Part shown: positions 51,414-61,654 of the stretch, one piece after another
Numbering within the stretch: position 1 is the stretch's first letter
Layout: each line of letters opens with the position of its first letter
Assembly: GCF_050947335.1 (NCBI RefSeq)
Contig: NC_134991.1
Coordinates: 1,302,001-1,366,000 of the forward strand
Source of the DNA: Megachile rotundata
Taxonomy: Eukaryota > Arthropoda > Insecta > Hymenoptera > Megachilidae
Reading direction: 5' to 3'
Length of the DNA stretch: 64,000 nt
Position numbers and translations under genes: made by a program
Notes under the pieces: generated by a model
What the model saw: the letters and a program-made list of their open reading frames with translations, nothing else
What the model was told of the DNA's origin: nothing
Databases searched by the model: none

Positions 51414-54400
51414 TCACAAGGGCGAAATCCCGAAGGCCGAAATCCCAAAGGCCGAAATCCCAAAGGCTGAAATTCGAAAGACCGAAATCCCAAAGGCCGA
51501 AATCTCAAAGGCCGAAATCCCAAAGAACGAAATCCCAAAGGCCGAAATCCCAAAGGTCGAAATCCCAAAGACCGAAATACATAGGGCCGAAATCCCAATG
51601 GCTGAAATTCCAAAGACCGACATCCCAAAGGCCGAAACCTCAAAGGACGAAATCCCAAAGGCTGAAATCCCAAAGTCCGAAATCCAAAGGGCCGAAATCC
51701 CAAAGCCTGAAATTCCAAAGGCCAAAATCTCAAAGTCCGAAATCCCAAAGCCTGAAATCCCAACGACCGAAATCCAAAAACCCGAAATCCCAAAGGCTGA
51801 AATTCCAAAGACCGACATCCCAAAGACCGAAATCCCAAAGGCCGAAATCCCAAAGGCCGAAATCACAATGGCCGATATCCTAAAGCCGGAAATTCCAAAG
51901 GACGAAATCTCAAAAGCCGAAATTCCAAAGGCCGAAATCTCAAAGGCCGAAATCCCAAAGGCTGAAATCCCAAAAGCCGAAATCCCAAAGGCCGAAATCC
52001 CAAAGGCTGAAATCCCAAGGGCCGAAATCCCAAAGGTCGAAATTCCAAAGGCCGACATCCCAAAGGCCGAAATCTCAAGGTCCCAAATCCCAAAGGCTGA
52101 AATCCCAAAGACCGAAATCCAAAGAGCCGAAATCCCAAAGGCTGAAATTCCAAAGACCGACATCCCAAAGGCCGAAATCCTAAAGGCCGAAATCGCAATG
52201 GCCGATATCCTAAAGGCGGAAATTCCAAAGGACGAAATCCCAAACGCCAGAATCCCAGAAGTCCGAAATCCCAATGGCCGAAATCCCAAGAGCCGAAATC
52301 CCAAAGGCCGAAATCCCAAAGGTCCAAATCCCAACGGTCGAAATCCCAAAGGCCGATATCCCAAGGGCCCATATCCCAAGAGCCGAAATCGCAAGGGCCG
52401 AAATTCCAAAGGTCGAAATCCCAAAGTCCGAAATCCCAAGGCCAAAATACCAAAGGCCGAAGTCCCAAAGGCCGAAATCCCAAAGGCTGAAATTCGAAAG
52501 ACCGAAATCCCAAAGGCCGAAATCTCAGAGGCCGAAATCCCAAAGGCCGAAATCCCAAAGGCCGAAATTCCAAAGGCCGAAATCCCAAAGGCCCAAATCC
52601 CAAGGGCCGAAATTCCAAAGGCCGAAATCTCAAAGGCTGAAATCCCAAAGGCCGAAATCCCAAAGGCCGAAATCCCAAAGGCCGAAAACCCAAAGGCCGA
52701 AATCCCAAAGGTTGAAATTCCAAAGATCGACATACTAAAGGCCGAAATCCCAAAGGCCGAAATCCCAAAGGCTGAAATTCCAAGGGCCGAAATCCCAAAG
52801 GTCGAAATTCCAAAGGCCGACATCCCAAAGGCCGAAATCCCAAAGGCCGAATCCCCAAAGGCTGAAATTCCAAAGACCGACTTCCCAAAGGCCGAAATCC
52901 CAAAGGCCGAAATCCGAAGGGCCGAAATCCCAAAGTTTGAAATTCCAAAGATCGACATACCAAAGGCCGAAATCCCGAAGGTTGAAATTCCAAAGATCGA
53001 CATACTAAAGGCCGCAATCCCAAGGGCCGGAATCCAAAGGGCCGAAATCCCAAACGTCGAAATCCCAGAGGCCGAAATCCAAAAGGCCGAAATCCCAAAA
53101 GCTGAAATTCCAAAGGCCGAAATTTCAAAGGCCGAAATCCTAAAGGCTGAAATCCCAAAGGACGAAATCCAAAGGGCCGAAATCCCAAAGGTTGAAATTC
53201 CAAAGATCGACATACCAAAGGCCGAAATCCCAAAGGCCGAAATCCCAAAGGCCGAAATCCCAAAGGCTGACATCCCAAGGGCCGAAATCCCAAAGGTCGA
53301 AATTCCAAAGGCCGACATCCCAAAGGCCGAAATCTCAAAGTCCGAAATCCCAAAGGCTGAAATCCCAAAGACCGAAATCCAAAAAGCCGAAATCCCAAAG
53401 GCTGAAATTCCAAAGACCGACATCCCGAAGGCCGAAATCCCAAAGGCCGAAACCACAATGGCCGATATCCTAAAGGCGGAAATTCCATAGGACGAAATCC
53501 CAAACGCCGAAATCCCAAAGGCCGATATCCCAAGGGCCCATATCCCAAGGGCCGAAATCCCAAAGGTTGAAATTCCAAAGATCGACATACCAAAGGCCGA
53601 AATCCCGAAGGTTGAAATTCCAAAGATCGACATACTAAAGGCCGAAATCCCAAAGGCCGAAATCCCAAAGGCCGAAATCCCAAAGGTCGAAATCCCAAAG
53701 GCCGAAATCCCAAAGGCCGAAATCCCAAGGCCGATATACCAATGGATGAATTCCCAAAAGGCCGAAATCCCAAAGGATGAAATCTCAAAGGCCGACATCC
53801 CAAAGGCCGAAATCCCAAAGGCCGCAATCCCAAGGGCCGGAATCCAAAGGGCTGAAATCCCAAAGGTTGAAATTCCAAAGATCGACATACCAAAGGCCGA
53901 AATCCCAAAGGCCGAAATCCCAAAGGCCGAAATCCCAAAGACCGAAATCCCAAAGGCTGAAATCCCAAGGGCCGAAATCCCAAAGGCCGAAATCCCAAAG
54001 GCAGAAATTCGAAAGACCGAAATCCCAAAGGCTGAAATTCCAAAGACCGACATCCCAAAGGCCGAAATCACAAGGCCGAAATCCCAAAGGCCGAAATCCC
54101 AAAGGCTGAAATTCGAAAGACCGAAATCCCAAAGGCCGAAATCTCAAAGGCCGAAATCCCAAAGGCCGAAATCCCAAAGGCCGAAATCCCAAAGGCCGAA
54201 ATCCCAAAGGCCGAAATCCCGAAGGCCGAAATCCCAAAGGCCGAAACCCCAAAGGCCCAAATCCTAAGGGCCGAAATCCCAAAGGTCGAAATCCCAAAGG
54301 CCGAAATCTCAAAGGCCGAAATCACAAGGGCGAAATCCCGAAGGCCGAAATCCCAAAGGCCGAAATCCCAAAGGCTGAAATTCGAAAGACCGAAATCCCA

Positions 54401-57400
54401 AAGGCCGAAATCCTAAAGGCCGAAATCGCAATGGCCGATATCCTAAAGGCGGAAATTCCAAAGGACGAAATCCCAAACGCCAGAATCCCAGAAGTCCGAA
54501 ATCCCAATGGCCGAAATCCCAAGAGCCGAAATCCCAAAGGCCGAAATCCCAAAGGTCCAAATCCCAACGGTCGAAATCCCAAAGGCCGATATCCCAAGGG
54601 CCCATATCCCAAGAGCCGAAATCGCAAGGGCCGAAATTCCAAAGGTCGAAATCCCAAAGTCCGAAATCCCAAGGCCAAAATACCAAAGGCCGAAATCCCA
54701 AAGGCCGAAATCCCAAAGGCCGAAATCCCAAAGGCTGAAATTCGAAAGACCGAAATCCCAAAGGCCGAAATCTCAGAGGCCGAAATCCCAAAGGCCGAAA
54801 TCCCAAAGGCCGAAATCCCAAAGGCCGAAATCCCAAAGGCCGAAATCCCAAAGGCCGAAATCCCAAAGGCCGAAATCCCAAAGGCCCAAATCCCAAGGGC
54901 CGAAATTCCAAAGGCCGAAATCCCAAAGGCCTAAATCCAATCGGCCAAAATCCCAAAGGCTGAAATTCCAAAGGCCGAAATCACAAACGCCGAAATCCCA
55001 AAGACTGAAATCCCAAAGGCCGAAATCCAAAGGGCCGAAATCCCAAAGGTTGAAATTCCAAAGATCGACATACTAAAGGCCGAATTCCCAAAGGCTGAAA
55101 TCCCAAAGGCGTAATACCCAAAGGCTGAAATCCCAAGGGCCGAAATCCCAAAGGCCGAAATCCCAAAGGCTGAAATTCGAAAGACCGAAATCCCAAAGGC
55201 CGAAATCTCAAAGGCCGAAATCCCAAAGGCCGAAATCCCAAAGGCCGAAATCCAAATGGCCGAAATCCCAACGCTGAAATTCCAAAGACCGATATCCCAA
55301 AGGCCGAAATCACAAGGGCGAAATCCCGAAGGCCGAAATCCCAAAGGCCGAAATCGCAAAGGCGGAAATCCAAATGGCCGAAATCCCAACGCTGAAATTC
55401 CAAAGACCGATATCCCAAAGGCCGAAATCACAAGGGCGAAATCCCGAAGGCCGAAATCCCAAAGGCCGAAATCCCGAAGGCTGAAATTCGAAAGACCGAA
55501 ATCCCAAAGGCCGAAATCTCAAAGGCCGAAATCCCAAAGGCCGAAATCCCAAAGGCCGAAATCCCAAAGGTCGAAATCCCAAAGACCGAAATACATAGGG
55601 CCGAAATCCCAATGGCTGAAATTCCAAAGACCGACATCCCAAAGGCCGAAATCTCAAAGGACGAAATCCCAAAGGCTGAAATCCCAAAGTCCGAAATCCA
55701 AAGGGCCGAAATCCCAAAGGCTGAAATTCCAAAGGCCAAAATCTCAAAGTCCGAAATCCCAAAGCCTGAAATCCCAACGACCGAAATCCAAAATCCCGAA
55801 ATCCCAAAGGCTGAAATTCCAAAGACCGACATCCCAAAGACCGAAATCCCAAAGGCCGAAATCCCAAAGGCCGAAATCCCAAAGGCCGAAATCCCAAAGG
55901 CCGAAATCACAATGGCCGATATCCTAAAGCCGGAAATTCCAAAGGACGAAATCTCAAAAGCCGAAATTCCAAAGGCCGAAATCTCAAAGGCCGAAATCCC
56001 AAAGGCTGAAGTCCCAAAAGCCGAAATCCCAAAGGCCGAAATCCCAAAGGCTGAAATCCCAAGGGCCGAAATCCCAAAGGTCGAAATTCCAAAGGCCGAC
56101 ATCCCAAAGGCCGAAATCTCAAAGTCCGAAATCCCAAAGGCTGAAATCCCAAAGACCGAAATCCAAAGAGCCGAAATCCCAAAGGCTGAAATTCCAAGGA
56201 CCGACATCCCAAAGGCCGAAATCCCAAAGGCCGAAATCACAATGGCCGATATCCTAAAGGCGGAAATTCCAAAGGACGAAATCCCAAACGCCAGAATCCC
56301 AGAAGTCCGAAATCCCAATGGCCGAAATCCCAAGAGCCGAAATCCCAAAGGCCGAAATCCCAAAGGTCCAAATCCCAACGGTCGAAATCCCAAAGGCCGA
56401 TATCCCAAGGGCCCATATCCCAAGAGCCGAAATCGCAAGGGCCGAAATTCCAAAGGTCGAAATCCCAAAGTCCGAAATCCCAAGGCCAAAATACCAAAGG
56501 CCGAAATCCCAAAGGCCGAAATCCCAAAGGCTGAAATTCGAAAGACCGAAATCCCAAAGGCCGAAATCTCAGAGGCCGAAATCCCAAAGGCCGAAATCCC
56601 AAAGGCCGAAATTCCAAAGGCCGAAATCCCAAAGGCCCAAATCCCAAGGGCCGAAATTCCAAAGGCCGAAATCTCAAAGGCTGAAATCCCAAAGGCCGAA
56701 ATCCCAAAGGCCGAAATCCCAAAGGCCGAAATCCCAAAGGCCGAAATCCCAAAGGTTGAAATTCCAAAGATCGACATACTAAAGGCCGAAATCCCAAAGG
56801 CCGAAATCCCAAAGGCTGAAATTCCAAGGGCCGAAATCCCAAAGGTCGAAATTCCAAAGGCCGACATCCCAAAGGCCGAAATCCCAAAGGCCGAATCCCC
56901 AAAGGCTGAAATTCCAAAGACCGACTTCCCAAAGGCCGAAATCCCAAAGGCCGAAATCCGAAGGGCCGAAATCCCAAAGTTTGAAATTCCAAAGATCGAC
57001 ATACCAAAGGCCGAAATCCCGAAGGTTGAAATTCCAAAGATCGACATACTAAAGGCCGCAATCCCAAGGGCCGGAATCCAAAGGGCCGAAATCCCAAACG
57101 TCGAAATCCCAGAGGCCGAAATCCAAAAGGCCGAAATCCCAAAAGCTGAAATTCCAAAGGCCGAAATTTCAAAGGCCGAAATCCTAAAGGCTGAAATCCC
57201 AAAGGACGAAATCCAAAGGGCCGAAATCCCAAAGGTTGAAATTCCAAAGATCGACATACCAAAGGCCGAAATCCCAAAGGCCGAAATCCCAAAGGCCGAA
57301 ATCCCAAAGGCTGACATCCCAAGGGCCGAAATCCCAAAGGTCGAAATTCCAAAGGCCGACATCCCAAAGGCCGAAATCTCAAAGTCCGAAATCCCAAAGG

Positions 57401-58333
57401 CTGAAATCCCAAAGACCGAAATCCAAAAAGCCGAAATCCCAAAGGCTGAAATTCCAAAGACCGACATCCCGAAGGCCGAAATCCCAAAGGCCGAAACCAC
57501 AATGGCCGATATCCTAAAGGCGGAAATTCCATAGGACGAAATCCCAAACGCCGAAATCCCAAAGGCCGATATCCCAAGGGCCCATATCCCAAGGGCCGAA
57601 ATCCCAAAGGTTGAAATTCCAAAGATCGACATACCAAAGGCCGAAATCCCGAAGGTTGAAATTCCAAAGATCGACATACTAAAGGCCGAAATCCCAAAGG
57701 CCGAAATCCCAAAGGCCGAAATCCCAAAGGCCGAAATCCCAAGGCCGATATACCAATGGATGAATTCCCAAAAGGCCGAAATCCCAAAGGATGAAATCTC
57801 AAAGGCCGACATCCCAAAGGCCGAAATCCCAAAGGCCGCAATCCCAAGGGCCGGAATCCAAAGGGCTGAAATCCCAAAGGTTGAAATTCCAAAGATCGAC
57901 ATACCAAAGGCCGAAATCCCAAAGGCCGAAATCCCAAAGGCCGAAATCCCAAAGACCGAAATCCCAAAGGCTGAAATCCCAAGGGCCGAAATCCCAAAGG
58001 CCGAAATCCCAAAGGCAGAAATTCGAAAGACCGAAATCCCAAAGGCTGAAATTCCAAAGACCGACATCCCAAAGGCCGAAATCACAAGGCCGAAATCCCA
58101 AAGGCCGAAATCCCAAAGGCTGAAATTCGAAAGACCGAAATCCCAAAGGCCGAAATCTCAAAGGCCGAAATCCCAAAGGCCGAAATCCCAAAGGCCGAAA
58201 TCCCAAAGGCCGAAATCCCAAAGGCCGAAATCCCGAAGGCCGAAATCCCAAAGGCCGAAACCCCAAAGGCCCAAATCCTAAGGGCCGAAATCCCAAAGGT
58301 CGAAATCCCAAAGGCCGAAATCTCAAAGGCCGA
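51414..58333 (+). repeat. Tandem duplication, 4,014-bp period
   Basis: Copy 1 is 51414-55427 and copy 2 is 55428 to about 58333. The offset is 4,014 at both ends and 4,044 in the middle (52274/56318, 53192/57236), a 30-bp, two-unit difference. A few substitutions are visible, such as caaggtccc (52078) versus caaagtccg in copy 2. Upstream of each copy lies the same cgctgaaattccaaagaccg lead-in. Confidence 0.85.
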
Positions 58334-61300
58334 AATCCCAAAGGCCGAAATCGCAAAGGCCGAAATCCAAAGAGCCGAAGTCCCAAACACTGAAATTCCA
58401 AAGACCGACATCCCAAAGGCCGAAATCACAAGGGCGAAATCCCAAAGGCCGAAATCCCAAAGGCCGAAATCACAAGGCCGAAATTCCAAAGGCCGAAATC
58501 CAAAGGCCGAAACCCCAAAGGCCGCAATCCCAAGGGCCGGAATCCCAAGGGTCGAAATCCCAAACGTCGAAATCCCAAAGGCCGAAATCCAAAGGGCCAA
58601 AATCCCAAAGGCTGAAATTCCAAAGGCCGAAATCACAAAGGCCGAAATCCCAAAGGCCGAAATCCCAAAGGCCGAAATCCCAAAGGCCGAAATCCCAAGG
58701 GCCGAAATCCCAAAGGCTGAAATTCGAAAGACCGAAATCCCAAAGGCCGAAATCTCAAAGGCCGAAACCCCAAAGGCCGCAATCCCAAGGGCCGGAATCC
58801 CAAGGGTCGAAATCCCAAACGTCGAAATCCCAAAGGCCTAAATCCAATCGGCCAAAATCCCAAAGGCTGAAATTCCAAAGGCCGAAATCCCAAAGGCCGA
58901 AATCCAAAGGCCGAAACCCCCAAGGCCGCAATCCCAAGGGCCGGAATCCCAAGGGTCGAAATCCCAAACGTCGAAATCCCAAAGGCCGAAATCCCAAGGG
59001 CCAAAATCCCAAAGGCTGAAATTCCAAAGGCCGAAATCACAAAGGCCGAAATCCCAAAGGCCGAAATCCCAAAGGCCGAAATCACAATGGCCGATATCCT
59101 AAAGCCGGAAATTCCAAAGGACGAAATCTCAAAAGCCGAAATTCCAAAGGCCGAAATCTCAAAGGCCGAAATCCCAAAGGCTGAAATCCCAAAAGCCGAA
59201 ATCCCAAAGGCCGAAATCCCAAAGGCTGAAATCCCAAGGGCCGAAATCCCAAAGGTCGAAATTCCAAAGGCCGACATCCCAAAGGCCGAAATCTCAAAGT
59301 CCGAAATCCCAAAGGCTGAAATCCCAAAGACCGAAATCCAAAGAGCCGAAATCCCAAAGGCTGAAATTCCAAAGACCGACATCCCAAAGGCCGACATCCC
59401 AAAGGCCGAAATCACAATGGCCGATATCCTAAAGGCGGAAATTCCAAAGGACGAAATCCCAAACGCAAGAATCCCGGAAGTCCGAAATCCCAATGGCCGG
59501 AATCCCAAGAGCCGAAATCCCAAAGGCCGAAATCCCAAAGGTCCAAATCCCAAAGGCCCAAATCCCAAGGGCCGAAATCCCAAAGGCCGAAATCCCAAGG
59601 GCCGAAATCCCAAAGGCTGAAATTCGAAAGACCGAAATCCCAAAGGCCGAAATCTCAAAGGCCGAAACCCCAAAGGCCGCAATCCCAAGGGCCGGAATCC
59701 CAAGGGTCGAAATCCCAAACGTCGAAATCCCAAAGGCCTAAATCCAATCGGCCAAAATCCCAAAGGCTGAAATTCCAAAGGCCGAAATCACAAAGGCCGA
59801 AATCCCAAAGGCCGAAATCCAAATGGCCGAAATCCCAACGCTGAAATTCCAAAGACCGATATCCCAAAGGCCGAAATCACAAGGGCGAAATCCCGAAGGC
59901 CGAAATCCCAAAGGCCGAAATCCCAAGGGCCGAAATCCCAAAGGCCGAAATCCCAAAGGCCGAAATCCCAAAGGCCGAAATCCCAAAGGCCGAAATCCCA
60001 AAGGCCGAAATCCCAAAGGCCCAAATCCCAAGGGCCGAAATCCCAAAGGTCGAAATCCCAAAGGCCGAAATGGCAAAGGCCGAAATCCCAAAGGCCGAAA
60101 TCGCAAAGGCGGCAATCCAAATGGCCGAAATCCCAACGCTGAAATTCCAAAGACCGATATCCCAAAGGCCGAAATCACAAGTGCGAAATCCCGAAGGCCG
60201 AAATCCCAAAGGCCGAAATCCCAAAGGCTGAAATTCGAAAGACCGAAATCCCAAAGGCCGAAATCTCAAAGGCCGAAATCCCAAAGGCCGAAATCCCAAA
60301 GGCCGAAATCCCAAAGGTCGAAATCCCAAAGACCGAAATACATAGGGCCGAAATCCCAATGGCTGAAATTCCAAAGACCGACATCCCAAAGGCCGAAATC
60401 TCAAAGGACGAAATCCCAAAGGCTGAAATCCCAAAGTCCGAAATCCAAAGGGCCGAAATCCCAAAGCCTGAAATTCCAAAGGCCAAAATCTCAAAGTCCG
60501 AAATCCCAAAGCCTGAAATCCCAACGACCGAAATCCAAAAACCCGAAATCCCAAAGGCTGAAATTCCAAAGACCGACATCCCAAAGACCGAAATCCCAAA
60601 GGCCGAAATCCCAAAGGCCGAAATCCCAAAGGCCGAAATCACAATGGCCGATATCCCAAGGGCCCATATCCCAAGAGCCGAAATCGCAAGGGCCGAAATC
60701 CCAAAGGTCCAAATCCCAACGGTCGAAATCCGAAAGGCCGATATCCCAAGGGCCCATATCCCAAGAGCCGAAATCGCAAGGGCCGAAATTCCAAAGGTCG
60801 AAATCCCAAAGTCCGAAATCCCAAGGCCAAAATACCAAAGGCCGAAATCCCAAAGGCCGAAATCCCAAAGGCTGAAATTCGAAAGACCGAAATCCCAAAG
60901 GCCGAAATCCAAAGGGCCGAAATCCCAAAGGTTGAAATTCCAAAGATCGACATACTAAAGGCCGAATTCCCAAAGGCCGAAATCCCAAAGGCTGAAATTC
61001 GAAAGACCGAAATCCCAAAGGCCGAAATCTCAGAGGCCGAAATCCCAAAGGCCGAAATCCCAAAGGCCGAAATCCCAAAGGCCGAAATCCCAAAGGCCGA
61101 AATCCCAAAGGCCCAAATCCCAAGGGCCGAAATTCCAAAGGCCGAAATCCCAAAGGCCTAAATCCAATCGGCCAAAATCCCAAAGGCTGAAATTCCAAAG
61201 GCCGAAATCACAAAGGCCGAAATCCCAAAGACTGAAATCCCAAAGGCCGAAATCCAAAGGGCCGAAATCCCAAAGGTTGAAATTCCAAAGATCGACATAC

Positions 61301-61654
61301 TAAAGGCCGAATTCCCAAAGGCTGAAATCCCAAAGGCGTAATTCCCAAAGGCTGAAATCCCAAGGGCCGAAATCCCAAAGGCCGAAATCCCAAAGGCTGA
61401 AATTCGAAAGACCGAAATCCCAAAGGCCGAAATCTCAAAGGCCGAAATCCCAAAGGCCGAAATCCCAAAGGCCGAAATCCAAATGGCCGAAATCCCAACG
61501 CTGAAATTCCAAAGACCGATATCCCAAAGGCCGAAATCACAAGGGCGAAATCCCGAAGGCCGAAATCCCAAAGGCTGAAATCGCAAAGGCGGAAATCCAA
61601 ATGGCCGAAATCCCAACGCTGAAATTCCAAAGACCGATATCCCAAAGGCCGAAA